A program made the position numbers and the translations under genes. 64,000 bases of DNA from Allium sativum (lineage: Eukaryota; Streptophyta; Magnoliopsida; Asparagales; Amaryllidaceae): assembly GCA_030737875.1 (NCBI GenBank), contig CM060912.1, forward strand, positions 884,763,199 to 884,827,198, in the 5' to 3' direction. How positions within the stretch are numbered: the first letter of the stretch is position 1; every line of letters begins with the position of its first letter. Below, one piece after another: positions 44,501 through 57,539 of the stretch. The notes below the pieces were generated by a model. The model searched no databases. It had not been told where the DNA came from and saw nothing but the letters and a program-made list of their open reading frames with translations.

Positions 44501-47500
44501 TGAATAGAAAACGAATTCGAATTTGAATTGAATAGAAAACGAATTCGAATTTGAATTGAATAGAAAATGAATTCGAATTGAATTGAATAGAAAACGAATC
44601 TGAATTGAATCGAATTAAATTGAAAACGAATTGAAATAGAATTGAAATCAATTTGAATTGAAATCAAATAGAAGTGAATGTAGAAAGAATTTATAAGGGA
44701 AAATTCAATTTTGATTTGAATTTGAAATAAAGGTTGAAATTGTTTTTGAAACAAATTTGAAATGATTTATAAAATTCGTTTTAAAAAGGAAATCGACGAA
44801 ATATATAATATATATATATATATATAATGGCCTGAATAGAACGCACCACGCCGCGGTAGTTCGTGAATTTCGACCATTTATTTCAAACGGAAATTACGGG
44901 AGATCCGACCGATGGATTCTCCTAAAACCGGAACCGTTGGGTTCGTATCGAAAAGAGCTTTCTAATGAATATTAAAAATTTGAAATCTAACGGTTGGATT
45001 TGGAGATACGTCCAAATCAAATTCAAAAAAGGTCGATGTAAGTGCAGTTCGATGGCCGTTGATGGAAATCGACTGTACGGGCCTTGATAAAATTATAAAA
45101 AATAGTAATAATTAGTGTAAAATCATAAGAAATGATTTCGGAAAAATTCGGATGAAAAACTCCATATTTGAAAAGATAAAAATAGATTTTTATCGAAATG
45201 AACTAGTTTTGAACTGAAATTAAAACCCATTTATTTTTAAATAAATAAATTGGATTTGAAATGGGTTTAAATAGAATTGATTCATGGGTTTATCGTGAAC
45301 TGTGTTTTAAATAACACTAGTTCTTTAACCCGATAATAAATAGAATGTGATTTGGGTTTATCGTGAACGGTGTTTTAAATGACACTAGTTCTTTAACCCA
45401 GTAAAAAGAGTTTTAATGAATCTTCAATTAAATTGAAATGTGGATTGATAATTTAAATTATCAACTTTAGAAAATGAGCGAGAATGGAGTATCACCAGTT
45501 TTGCTCCAAAGCGATAGTTAAATCTTTAATCAGATTTGAACGTGAAATGGTAATTAATTTTACTGATAACACTGTGGTGTTAAATATGGAGTATTACCAG
45601 TTTTGCTTCATGGAATGAATAGGTTGGGATTGGGAAATAAATTAAATAATTACTTCGGTATGGTTCGCTAATCTCGACTAGTTTGGAAAACCATAATTTG
45701 GTTTGAAATGACATCCAAAGGAAGATTAAAGGATAAACTTTAAAGAATTTATCTTGGATAAAATTAATGGGAACCTTTCCCTAAGAATTGAAATTTAGAA
45801 ACTAGCTGAAGGTTAGTTAAGAAGAATGGTTTCCTGGATATTGATCTGATGTTGGTTTCGGCCTTCGGGGTTAATATTTAGGGAATTGCTCTCTTACTGA
45901 TTTACGGTTAGTAACTAATGAATTGGAATGAGGTGTATGTTGTGTTTGAGTAACATTTATTTTTAATATACGCGGGTTGTTCGGAAAGGCAGGGGTTATA
46001 CCCATTCTGAATAACCGATTCGACGATATGTCGAAGATGAAGACGGTGATTGAAGACCGGAAGTCTCCACATCGTTTGGATAATTACTGACGATCCCGAT
46101 TGGGCTGTACACCCAAGAGGATGGAAATAGTTGGTGGTCGTCCAGACGTACTTGGAGATGGATGGATATGCGAGGAAAGTGCCTCCGGTTTCGTTCATCA
46201 CCCAGAACGAACTTGTAAATGGATGGTGTGTCTGACATTGTATTCCTTTATATTGTATTCGTTGATCTCTGCTAAATATATATCTGTTTGGTGGCGGGTA
46301 ATTTATTCTCTTGCTGAACGCCCTTCTTTGAGACATACGAGCTCAAAGGTTATATATTGGCAGAAATCAATGGTACGATATGGATTGATAGTGTGGCATG
46401 CTGAGATGCACTGATCCAGACTTTTGTTGAAAAGCAAAGTTTGGTGGATGATGATCAAAGCGCAGCTGATATATCATGGCTTTGTGTATAGCGTTGATTC
46501 GCGAGCCTCACATCCCAGTATGGTGGTAAACTGATGGTTTGATCAGTATGCTTTTTAGTGGATGGGCACCTTAGTGGTGTCGTGGATTCGGTCGACCGAG
46601 ATGAGCTTAGTGCTCAGGGATATATAGAGTAAGCGGTGTTTTCTCTCGCTGGGACGTAAGCCGCGGTGATACTCTGGTCCCAAATGTGCGGATGTGCTGA
46701 CGGTGTTTTCTCTCGCTGGGACGTAAGCCGTGGTGAATTGCATTACGCGATCGATCTTTCAAATCAGGAGCCACCATGATGGAAATCCAATTTCCAATAT
46801 GTGTATTGCGGTTTTAATTGTAGAACTAGTATGGCGACATGATATATGGTACCCATGCCGTCTATGATTGATATTTATGATTGAAATTGTTTTGACACTA
46901 TACACTTATTATAGTATCAAATGATTTGATTTTTAAAACGTACCAAGCATGTTTGGCTATTATAAGGGAAAACCCTATCCTCCGGCTGCGTTGCATTGTG
47001 TGATGGGACCTGGGTCTTATAATAGCTTCATTTTTAGAAAAGCATTGCATTGTTTACTTATATGCACTGGTATTCTTGGGAGGAAACCCGGTCCGTGTTA
47101 TACGGCGTGGTCCCTCGATTTACCTAACTTTGAAATAAAGATTCACAACCGTTTTAGTTCTCACACCAGTCACATGACTGACCTAGAGTTTATTGTTTTA
47201 ACCTAAACTCTGGTTGCCCTTATTTTGACATGGGCAGCTAGAAGTTTTGGTTTTGCAGATTTATATTCACAGGATCCTGGTTTACAGCTGGAATGATATC
47301 CGGAAAGCTTTGTATCCGTATATCTCTTCTAGTTGTGTATTGTATTATTTTCCGCTGCGATGTATTTAAATGTAATTTAAATCTCTGATATTTCTGTGTA
47401 ATATTCATTTATACTCTGTATATTCTTGTATTCTGGTGCATTGTTGCAATATAAAATGAAATGTTCTTCTGTATGTGTTCTGTTGTGGCTTGTTCTCGAA

Positions 47501-47542
47501 CTATCCGCGCTTTCCTCACCGGGGAAGTTACGGGTTTTCACA
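41595..47542 (+). mobile_element. 3' LTR of element B (5.95 kb)
   Basis: Complete: TGTAACAACCCG to CGGGTTTTCACA, followed by AGTGG. It keeps the segment GATGTAAAGTTATTGC...GACCAG near 42055-42135 that is missing from the 5' LTR and present in C, so the 5' copy lost it. Otherwise the two LTRs are closely similar. Confidence 0.93.
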
Positions 47543-50237
47543 AGTGGCATCCATATACAAGGTTAAGTTGCACCAAGTGTACTAGTATTCTAATCCATGT
47601 CAAGAATAAACAAGAAGTGATCCCTTAGCCCAATATTGGCCCAAACTCATGAGATGACCTAAATCAAGGTCCAAATACTCGGTCTAGTCGATCGGCTCCC
47701 TATAAGCCTAATTCGTCATGTATCGGTGTCATACGGCCTAATCATGGAATGTAGTTAACTGTGCAAGGTCCACTCTAGGGTGTATCTAGTCCTAGGGTGT
47801 AAACTACAGACACAAAACAAGCACGCACAGTCTAAACCTACCGGTGCCCATGTTCAACTCCGGACTTAATGTGCACGACCATGGTCCGCCTGAACTTAAC
47901 TGGTGCACCATTCAGCCGTCTCTTTTGGTCTCTTACAATCAGTCAGTAATCGTGCCCCACCCTAGCCTAGTCCAGGGTATCCAGATACTCCCAAGTAGGT
48001 TACTGCTGAAAAGGACCACGTAACTAGGGTTTTAAATGGGTTAAGTGTGGTTAACCCTATCCTAACCATGTATTGAGTTGGTCAAGTGTATCCAAGCAGT
48101 TCATGACTAAACCCTATCAATACATCGTGTTCAACTGGTTAAGTATATTCAAGTGGTCCATGACTTAACCCTACCAATCCATCGTGTTTAATTGGTTAAG
48201 TATTCAAGTAGTCCATGACTTAATCCTACCATGTGGCATTAATTAACTTAATGCACCCCAACCTCTCACATTGACTTTGTTGTGGTTACTAGTTAAGTCG
48301 GGCGGGTCCAGGTAGCTTTACACCACAACCTAGTCTAACCTCGGGTTTTAAGTACGATATGACCAACTACTTACATTGGGTCCTATTATTTGTAGCCACT
48401 AGTTAAGCCGGTCGGTTCCGGGTAGATTTATGCTACAAACTCAACCCAACCTCGAGTTGGCCACTTTCATGTTTTCTACCTGTCATGTCCACGTTCATGT
48501 TTTCAAGTATAATCACATGTCATATTTTCAAGTCATGTTTCATGTCATTTAAGTTTACCCATAGCGTAACCCCATCGCACGTGAGTTCGCATCAACACAA
48601 ATAGATCAAAAGGGGGAAAATAAGAATATGACAAGGTGGGCATAAGATGGAAAAGTCTCTCACAAGATAAACATGGTGATATATGAGGCAAAAGGGGTTC
48701 AACATACTAGCATATGGCCTCAACGTGTATGATAGCATAGAAGGTGACTTGGCCCCAAACATATCAAATAGCATAAGGGTGCTTTGGCCTCAAGCATGCA
48801 TAATAGCATAAGGGTGATTTGGCCACAAACATGTATGAATAGCATAATTAGCAAATATGGTGGTAACATGGTAATAGTTGACATAGGGTGACAATCCTAA
48901 CTTGTGCATAGCAAATAGGTTCAATATCATCATATGCATGTTAAGGAACATGAGGGGTTAAGGTTTGTTAACATGCATAAGCCATAATCCATTTCATAGC
49001 ATTTTTCCCAAAGGTCAACATGAGCGGTACTAGGTTCATGATAGGTCCACAATCATAGATCAAGAGAGGTATGAATAGATCTATGCATACAACGATAGGT
49101 TCAAGGCAAATATTGCACTTAGGTCCAATTCCAATCTACACATGTATGGCACTAAACTTAGAAAATAGGGTGATACACTTATGATTAGCATATAGGTTCA
49201 TAACATCATATGCAAGTTAACATCAAGGTTTAAGATGGTTCTATGTTGCATTTATGCATAACTACCAAGTTGTATGTTGCATTATGCATAACCACCAAAT
49301 AAAGCTCATAGCTTTCTACCCAAAAAGTCAAGGTGATAGTCCCATAACCATAGATCAAAAGAGTCATGTATAAATCTATGCATACAATGACAGATGCGAG
49401 GCAAGTGTTACACAAAAATCCCATTTCAACTTGCTATATGTCATATTAAGTCCATAGTTTAAATCTAAGAGTAGAATAGGGCTTACAAAGTGTGGCTATG
49501 AGAACTAGAACACAATAGAACAAGATAGGGGCGTTGTAGAAGCTCTAGGAATGACGTAGCAACACAAATAGCCTTGAAAATAAGTAGCTCCTTTGATTTG
49601 ACGAAGAAAGATGGCTCCTTTTTGCCTTAGAAGCTCTCAAGCTTTCATGAGGAAGATGGAGGTCATGATATGAAGATGGAGGCCATGATTAGGGAGCATT
49701 TTGGCATAACTTCGTTGTAGGATTGATTTGTGTGGGTTTAGGCTAGGTCTTAGGGTATTTTTATAGAAGTTTAGGTTAGTTTAGGCCATAGGATTAACCC
49801 TAATTCAGATCTGAGCCATCAAATCACGTCACAAGCCAACAAAACAAGACCCAGGAGCCAAAACAGGCACACCAGGTCAAACTGGCCGACCACCCAAGTC
49901 GACAAGGGTGTCAACTGGGCAGTCGACACCACCTGGGGTGTGTCGACTCCCAAGTCAACTCTCCAGTCGACTTGGGGGCTGGGCGGGAAATTTCCCGCCT
50001 AGTCTGTTTGGCTCTAGATTCGAAATTTGAACTGTTTTTGAACTTGAAATTTTCTGAAAATTTTGATGGGCCATAACTGGGTCATAGGACTCCGATTTTC
50101 AAAAACTCGGACTCTATTTCGCGTATTTTTCCGAGACGAACGCAATGGCATAGCCTGTTTCCCTTGATTCAGATTTTAACATTTAATTCTGCCTTGATTT
50201 ACGTTATAACATGTTATTAGAAATACGGGTTGTTACA
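47543..50237 (-). mobile_element. Array A middle LTR, right part
   Basis: It continues the LTR after element B; the first five bases are the AGTGG duplication. It contains the stem-loop pair (about 48285-48450), TATA box (49758-49765), palindromes (49890-50000) and U3 block (50068-50165), and ends GGGTTGTTACA at 50237. Nearly identical to 28700-31394. Confidence 0.93.
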
Positions 50238-50249
50238 TTCTCCCACCTT
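50238..50249 (-). other. Polypurine tract (array A unit 2)
   Basis: AAGGTGGGAGAA on the minus strand, as in unit 1, adjoining the middle LTR. The interval 50250-50765 is untranslated spacer as at 31407-31924. Confidence 0.88.
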
Positions 50250-50765
50250 AAAGGATTTCGTCCCCGAAATCTTCAAGTTAGGAAGAACGTATCCTACCAT
50301 CCATCATCCATCTACTCAAAACATCATCCACGAGCAGTCATTGTCCTTAAACGATTCTAAATGCTGTATGATCATATGCGAAAGGTGTGTATATGTACTT
50401 ATCTAATGCGTAAATTAGGCGGTTACTGATTCAGCAAACCTCCTTAATGCAAAGTATGTTAGTGAAATGAGTCCATATGTATGCAAATTCCTAACATAAT
50501 TCATAATCACTACATGAGTGCACATAACATTCATTCATATGCAACATCCACACGATAGCATAACAAGTTTCATCCATGAATAGGTATAAGCACTCATGCA
50601 TATGCAATATGAAAGTGTGTGAGCCGATCTTAGTGCCTAATGTGTATCATGCATCCACGAGTATCCACTTGCAAACACTTGCAACCACTTGCAAACATCA
50701 AGCATAACATGTTTCAAATACATGTTTCATCCAAAGGGTTTCTACCTAAGGTTCTCATGACGAGG

Positions 50766-51270
50766 TTAACGAAATAACAAGATAAACATGGATAGCAAAA
50801 GAAAGATATGTTGACTTATAGGAAAAGAGATTGAGAATGTACCCTCAAAAAGAAATGGGTGAAGTGCATGCATCTTCTCCTCGGTTTCCCAAGTTGCGTC
50901 CTCTTCGGCTTCACTCCACTGAACCTTTACTAACCCGACTTCTCGATTCCTTAAATTCTTGATCTCCATTCCCAAGATACGGATCGGAGCTCGCCTTGGG
51001 GTTGCCTCTACCTCCACGTCTTCAAGAATGCTAGGCTCAACTACCTCGGCTGACTCATGTAGGCACTTTCGGAGATGCGAGACATGAAAGAAATTGTGCA
51101 CTCCGGCCAGCTTCTCGGGCAATTCCACCTTATAAGTCATCTTCCCAATCCTCTCTATGATAGGGAAGGGTCCTACGAACCTTGGTGCTGGCTTCCCAAC
51201 TGCTCCAAAACGAACCACATTTCGCAAAGGAGAAACTTTCACAAAGACCATATCTCCAACTTCAAATCAT
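50766..51270 (-). pseudogene. pol: Integrase C-terminus plus chromodomain, no core (unit 2)
   Basis: An open frame of 161 codons from 51251: GPF/Y module (VGPFPIIERIG, YKVELPEKL, NFFHVSHLRKCL) followed by a complete type chromodomain (PIRILGMEI, LRNREVGLVKVQW, EEDATWETEEKM) and a hydrophobic tail ending at 50766. The frame extends a few codons further up (FEVGD) to the deletion junction at about 51252-51272, where it meets RNase H sequence. The integrase zinc finger and DDE core are absent. Compared with unit 1 this stretch is undamaged, so it was still open in the parental copy. Confidence 0.9.
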
Positions 51271-51732
51271 GCGTGGGATAGTTCTTCTCATGAACTTTAA
51301 GTTGCCTACCCCCCATAACATATCACTCTTCCTCCTTGCACCAAGACAGCACCTAATCCCGTGCCCCATGCATCGGTGTACATGCTAAACATCTTACCCC
51401 CATCGGGTTACGCTAGAACTAGAGCTGTGGTAAGGGTTCTCTCAAGCCTTTTGAAAAGCAAGCTCACACTCTAAGTCCCATGCAAAGACTAAATTCTTCT
51501 TTGTTAACTTAGTAAGAGGGGCTGATTTTTTTGCGAAGTCCTTAATGAACTTCTTATAAAAGCCTGCCAGACCGAGAAAGCTTCTTACTTTAGTTGCATT
51601 CTTAGGAGTTTTCCAGTCTTGAACTGCTACCACTTTCGCGGGATCCACGGCTATGCTATGCTTAAAAACTATATGTCCAAGAAACCGAACTTCCTTTCTC
51701 CAAAAATGGCATTTGGAGAACTTGGCTTTCAA
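51271..51732 (-). pseudogene. pol: RT connection and partial RNase H (unit 2)
   Basis: 51732-51442 reads [42 protein letters not shown] and AFQKA, the usual RT thumb and connection, then shifts frame. RNase H starts with the active-site YTDAWGTGLG segment (about 51385) and GGRVICYGG, shifts frame again, reads QLKVHEKNYPTHDL and ends at the deletion junction. The TAG at 51733-51735 separates it from RT. Unit 1 shares the stop, the frameshifts and the junction. Confidence 0.88.
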
Positions 51733-53127
51733 CTAATGAGCTCTAAGCGCATCCATCACTTCCTTGAGATGTCTAGCATGTTCTTCCTCATCCTTTGAGA
51801 AGATCAGAATATCATCCACGAAAACAACCACAAACTTGTTAAGGAACTCACTGAACACCCTACTTATCAAATCCACGAAGTAGGCGGGTGCATTAGTCAA
51901 ACTGAATGGCATGACGAGCCATTCAAAGAATCCGTCTGGAGTCCTAAACGCAGTTTTGTCAATACTATCCTCAGCCACTCTAAGATGATGGAATTCGGTG
52001 GCTAGATCGAGTTGAGAGAAAACAGAAGAACCAACAAGTTGGTCAAAAAGATCACCAATCCTCGGTAACGGGTGTTTATTCTTCTTTGTCAGCTTGTTCA
52101 ACTCACGATAATCAACACATAGACGAAGCGAACCATCCGCCTTAATAGCGAATACCACCGGAGCACCCCATTCAGAAATGCTTCGCCTAATGAAATTTTT
52201 CTCAAGCAACTCCTTGATTTTCTTGCTTAGCTCTCTTCTTTCTCGCGAGGCCATGTGCCTAACAGGCAATGAAACTGGCTTGGCATTATCAACAAGATAA
52301 ATACGGAAGTCTATCTCGCGTTTAGGGGGTAACCCCTTCACCTCATCGAAAACATCAGGATATTCTCGGACCACCCTCACAGATTGAAGATTGTCAATAG
52401 ACGAGTCGAGGGATTCAAGATAACATAACATGACGGGATCCAGAGGGTTACAAGAAATCTCTAGGGTATTGCCAAGGCGAGTCATAAGCCTCACTACCCT
52501 ATGCTCACAATCGAGAATGGCTCCATAACTGGACAACCAATCCATGCCCAAAATCAACCCATGTCCCATAAACCCGGGAACATAACCATTACACATGAAT
52601 TCTACGCTCAAGATAGAGATTTTCATACAAATCACAGATAGATGGGCGGAACCCCTAATCAGATTTGAAATACTAACGGGATTTTCAACTAGACTAGTAC
52701 TTAGGTGCAAACTTTCAACAAGATCAGAAATAAAACTATGCGATGCGCCAGAATCAAAAAAGGTATGAACAGGGAAATCAGAAATGTAAACATGACTTTC
52801 TATAGAAACACTACCTCGATCAAAAGCTATAAGAGCGAGGAGAGCCTGCAACTGCCCTCCAGAGGGCCCTGCTCGCTGAGTTTGCCTTTGCCCTTGTCCT
52901 CGCTTTTTCGAGCAATCCTTGCTATAGTGTCCAGACTCTCCACAATGAAAGCATAATCCCAGCTTCCTCTTCTTCTTCTTACAGTCTTTGGCTATGTGCC
53001 CAGTGATCCTACAGAAGTTGCACTTTCTTGTCTCTCTTGCCTTGTTGTTGTTGTTGCCCTTGTTTCCCTTCTTGTTGTTCTTGTCTCCTTTCTCGGAATC
53101 TTCCTTCTTGCCTTGAGACTTATTCAA
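51733..53127 (-). pseudogene. gag-pol: Zinc knuckles, protease and reverse transcriptase (unit 2)
   Basis: The longest open frame in the window, 464 codons. In order: basic Asn/Lys-rich linker, CCHC knuckles C36/C39/H44/C49 and C59/C62/H67/C72, retropepsin D-S-G-A at residue 125 with LILGMDWL, linker [15 protein letters not shown], and RT through [51 protein letters not shown] and the catalytic FVDD at residues 436-439 (YVDD in most relatives). It ends at a TAG after LRAH. The frame is the direct continuation of gag across a stop at 53134-53136, so it is one gag-pol frame with point lesions. Confidence 0.92.
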
Positions 53128-53133
53128 CTTGAC

Positions 53134-53844
53134 TTACTTCTTACCACTCTTATCTTCCTCTTGAAGCAGGGCCATATTTACCAAACTCCCGAAGGTCGCA
53201 CCCATGAGTATGTGAGACATGGCCAAACCGTGCAATGGCTCGTTCAATCCTAGAGCAATGTGTAGGGCCTTCTTCTGAGCTATGTTAACCAAGTCTAGAC
53301 CGAACCGAGAAAGTTGATTAAACTTATTCACGTATTCTCTAACGATCATGTCCCCTTGCTTCAGTAATAGGAACCTCTCCATCGGAAGGTTCTCTTCTGC
53401 TGACGATAGAAACCTCAGTCCAAACCTTCTCCTAAACTCATCCCAAGTCTGAATTGGCCTAGTAGTGGTGGAGACTACCCACCAATATGTCGCTTCCCCT
53501 TTCAACAGCCATACCGCTAACAGAACTTTCCTACGGTCTTCTATATCAAAGATAGCAAAGAGATCTTCAGTTTCCCTTAACCAGTTTCTTGCCTCAACAA
53601 AAGTCTCCATCCCAATAAAATTCTTACCACCCATCGCCTTAAAGTCCTTGCAAATCTTCGCAAAATCCTCTTGCTGGTGCTGAGGAGGAGGAGGAACCTC
53701 AGCTACGGGAGGAGGAGGAATGTTAGCCACGGGGGGAGGAGGAGGTATGTCCGCGGGGCCAGCTTCATTCGCCCTTGCCTCCATGTACCTTCTAAACCAA
53801 ATAGGTACTGATACGCCCTCCAGAATGGCAAAATTATCGGCCAT
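53134..53844 (-). pseudogene. gag: Gag (unit 2), ends at premature stop
   Basis: 236 codons from the ATG at 53842-53844, collinear with unit 1 gag and E1 gag: WFRRYMEAR, proline-rich spacer, KICKDF, WLLKGEATYWW, REYVNKFNQLSRFGLDLVN, NEPLHGLAMSH. A TAA replaces a lysine codon at 53134-53136, just before the knuckle-protease frame; unit 1 has a sense codon there but its own stop about 100 codons upstream in gag. The units therefore carry partly different lesions on top of shared ones. Confidence 0.92.
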
Positions 53845-54025
53845 ACTGAAACGAAGAAAAAGATAGATTCAGAACGAGGAAACAAAGGATAGTTCTAATG
53901 GCTTTTGGGGAATAGCCTTTTAAAATAAACTAGACTTTTCTTGGAAAATACTTAATTGGTTTTGAAAATAGTTTTTCAAAAGGTAAGTTTTTTAAAACCT
54001 TTTGCTCAAATCTTGTAAACCTTAT

Positions 54026-54037
54026 GCTCTGATACCA
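54026..54037 (-). other. Primer binding site, initiator-Met tRNA (array A unit 2)
   Basis: TGGTATCAGAGC on the minus strand, two bases from LTR 3 at 54040. Confidence 0.93.
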
Positions 54038-54039
54038 AA

Positions 54040-55821
54040 TGTAACACCACACCTCCGCCAGGGTCGCTCTAAGCAAGTACACTGGCTCTGGAGGGGTGTT
54101 GGACAAGGTAAACATGCATGGAGATATCACAAGACAAAACATAAAAGTAAAACAGAGTAAATAAAGCAGCGGATAAAACTACTATTTCAAAACCATAGTC
54201 AAGTTACATCAAAGTACTTAGTTATTATTTCCCAACTACTACAAGTCTAGTAACATAAACTGAAAGCTGGAAATAACATAAAGTAAAATATCCCCAAAGT
54301 AGACGTGGTAAAGCCATAGCGAGCTCAAGTCCAAACCGTACATGAGCTATCCAGAAAGCAAGCTAAAGATCCAAGCTAGGTGCTAGTGTTCCCACCCTGA
54401 GAACCTGGGGGGGGGGGGGGGAACGGAAGAAAAGAGGCGAAAGAAAATGGGTCAGTTAAAAAGACTGGTAAGTCCTACCTACTATTAGTATAAAAACTAA
54501 TAAAGTTAACTGGACATGTAAAACAGAGATGAAACATAAGATGATAACTGGCACGGTGAAAAGTTAACAAGAGTGGCATCGCATATACAAGGTTAAGTTG
54601 CACCAAGTGTACTAGTATTCTAATCCATGTCAAGTATAAACAAGAAGTGATCCCTTAGCCCAATATTGGCCTAAACTCATGAGATGACCTAAATCAAGGT
54701 CCAACTACTCGGTCTAGTCGATCGGCTCCCTATAAGCCTAACTCGTCGTGTATCGTTGTCATACGACCTAATCATGGAATGTAGTTAACTGTGCAAGGTC
54801 CACTCTAGGGTGTATCTAGTCCTAGGGTGTAAACCACAGACACAAAACAAGCATGCACAGTCTAAACCTACCGGTGCCCATGTTCAACTTCGGACTTAAT
54901 GTGCACGACCATGGTCCGCCTGAACTTAACTGGTGCACCATTCAGCCGTCTCTTTTGGTCTCTTACAATCAGTCACTAATCATGCCCCACCATAGCCTAG
55001 CCAGGGTATCCAGATACTCACAAGTAGGTTACTGCTGAAAAGGACCATGCAACTAGGGTTTTAAATGGGTTAAGTGTGGTTAACCCTATCCTAACCATGT
55101 ATTGAGTTGGTCAAGTGTATCCAAGCAGTTCATGACTTAACCCTATCAATACATCGTGTCCAACTGGTTAAGTAAATTCAAGTGGTCCATGACTTAACCC
55201 TACCAATCCATCGTGTTTAATTGGTTAAGTATTCAAGTAGTCCATGACTTAATCCTACCATGTGGCATTAATTAACTTAATGCACCCCAACCTCTCACAT
55301 TAGACTTTGTTGTGGTTACTAGTTAAGCCGGGCGGGTCCGGGTAGCTTTACACCACAACCTAGTCTAACCTCGGGTTTTAAGTACGATATGACCAACTAC
55401 TCACATTGGGTCCTATTGTTTATAGCCACTAGTTAAGCCTGTCGGTTCCGGGTAGATTTATGCTACAAACTCAACCCAACCTCGAGTTGGCCACTTTCAT
55501 GTTTTCTACATGTCATGTCCATGTTCATGTTTTCAAGTATAATCACATGTCATATTTTCAAGTCATAGCCTAACCCCATCGCACGTAAGTTCACATCAAC
55601 ACAAATAGATCAAAAGGTGGAACATAAGAATATGACAAGGTGGGCATAAGATGGCAAAGTCTCTCACAAGTTAAACATGGTGATATTTGAGGCAAAAGGG
55701 GTTCAACATACAAGCATATGGCCTCAACGTGTATGATAGCATAGAAGGTGACTAGGCCCCAAACATATCAAATAGCATAAGGGTGCTTTGGCCTCAAGCA
55801 TGCATAATAGCATAAGGGTGA
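54040..55821 (-). mobile_element. Array A LTR 3 (5' LTR of unit 2), interrupted
   Basis: TGTAACACCACACC..., the same LTR as 28172 onward, with a longer poly-G run (54407-54421) and the stem-loop pair near 55306-55495. It stops at GGTGA where element C is inserted; the rest must lie beyond the window. The empty version of this site is in LTR 1 (about 29945) and the middle LTR (about 48805). Confidence 0.92.
55817..55821. repeat. Target-site duplication, left (element C)
   Basis: GGTGA directly before C's 5' LTR; its partner is expected outside the window. Confidence 0.6.
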
Positions 55822-57539
55822 TGTAACAACCCGGAATTTTGGGGCCAATTTAAAATTTATTTTAAGTGATTTTTAATAAGTTTGATATTTAAATAATCTA
55901 TTTTAAATAATAATGATCACAAATTTGATTTAAATCGAAGTTAGAATGAATGATTTAATTTTAATTAACAAAAGAGTTAGAAATAGCGCAGTAGTTTGAA
56001 AAGTCAAACTTGAACTTTGACTGACCGTACAGGATGCAAAATTTAACGGATTTTAGTGAAACCAAAAATATTAGAATCTAATTAAAAATATCTTTCTAAC
56101 GAATCTGAAAAATCGAAATTTCATAACGGAAATCAAAAGTTATGGCCAATTCAATATCTAGAAAGGTCGCTATGAAATTTATAAGGGCCAAAATGCTACT
56201 TTTTGCATATGTAGGAATTTCGACTCGAAACCACTTCCATTGAGTTCGGAATGACGTTTCTGCATTGAAAAACAGTAAACACTTATATATTTTGAGTTTC
56301 GAATATTATTTGTTTAAAAATGTATTTTTAATATTAAATATATTGGCCTGGAAAATAGTCATTTTTCAAATGACCACGGTTTTCGACGAAACCACTTTTG
56401 TTGGAACCGGAATGTCAAATTATTGCTGGGTTTCAATTTTCAGAATTTCTCGAATTAATATGTGAGCGTGGCGAGAGAAAATGTGTTTTGACTATTTATA
56501 GTTAAATTTAAACGCCTTAAAAATAGCCATTTTTCAAACAGTCTCAGAATTCGATGAAAATAATTTTGTTGGATTCGTATCGTCATAAGAAAGCTAAAAA
56601 TATTTTTTTTAGAATTTTCTGAGGTCGTATGTGGCCCCGGCATATTTAAATGTACGGTAGGAATTAAATAATTAATTTAATATTGTATTTTCAATTAAAA
56701 CCGAAAAAAAAACGTGTAGGCATCAGAATTGGACATAGGGACATAGCCCATCGCGTTCAGAAGGCCTCAAAACGTTAAGATCGACAGTAAGCATGCCCAA
56801 ATCCGAGAAAGTCCAAAAATCCACTTTATTTCACGAAATTCGGAATTAAATATTAAAATATTATTAAATCCGAAAACCCTAACCCTAATTTGGCCAGCCG
56901 CCATGTCTAAAACCGAAGGCTGAAATTCACCCAATTTCAAATGCTTATATCTCTCAATCCGCTCAACGAAAATCGGCGTATGACCTAACAAATCAAAGAG
57001 AATTCAGAGACCTTTCAATCTATACGGTTAAGATCGGATTTTGGTGTACGGATTTCGCGAATTTGGGGGCTAAAGTCGCGGGTTTTGGGGCCGATTTCCG
57101 GCCATTGTGCACATGCAAGTTGGCTCGGGTTGGAGGCGCAAGGAGGCGGAGTGGTGGACTTCGACGTGGCGGTGTTTGATCGGCGAACGATGCGGTGTAG
57201 GGGGTGCGTGCAGAAGGGTTTGAACGGTGGAATGGGTTCGGCCGTGCGTTTCACGTTGGGAAGAAGAAAGGTCCCGTTCTTTTTTTTTAATTATTTTATT
57301 ATTTAATTATTCAATTTATGCAATCTTTAAAAATTCATAACTCTCTCATACGAGGTCCGTTTGACAAACCGTAAATTGCGTTGGAATCAAAAAATTAAGA
57401 GCTTCGCGATGGCGCAGACCAGAACTGATTCTGAGACAGTCAAATTTTCAGCAAAATTCAATGTGAGAGTTCAAATCTTTATTATTTAATTAATTATTAA
57501 TTTATTTTCCCACATTAAAATAATTGTATGATGATGATG

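Larger units (their letters stand above)
35711..47542 (+). mobile_element. Element B: giant-LTR element with interior deleted
   Basis: Two about 5.9-kb direct repeats joined by only 35 bp, flanked by AGTGG duplications, inside the middle LTR of array A. The 5' LTR lacks its last bases and the interior lacks everything, primer site included, except the final GGGGACGAAAAG plus polypurine tract. No coding capacity. Its LTR is related to element C's along the 5' portion and the last 3 kb. It starts TGTAACAACCCG and ends CGGGTTTTCACA. It was mobile with its own termini, then lost its interior after insertion. Confidence 0.9.
28172..55821 (-). mobile_element. Array A: tandem chromovirus, 3 LTRs and 2 interiors
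   Basis: Minus-strand order is LTR (54040-55821, interrupted), interior 2 (50238-54039), LTR (35183-35710 plus 47548-50237, split by B), interior 1 (31395-35182), LTR (28172-31394). The middle LTR serves both units, as produced by unequal LTR-LTR recombination. The left flank AGTTT (28167-28171) should reappear after the third LTR, outside the window. Both interiors share the same large deletion and several inactivating changes, so they derive from one defective copy. The chromodomain, 3.2-kb LTRs and tRNA-Met primer fit the Tekay/Del clade. Confidence 0.88.

Noticed and set aside
56877..56888. Telomere-like CCCTAACCCTAA
   Set aside because: Only two units inside LTR C; B has a single AACCCTAATCC at the same place, so it is an LTR motif, not an interstitial telomere.
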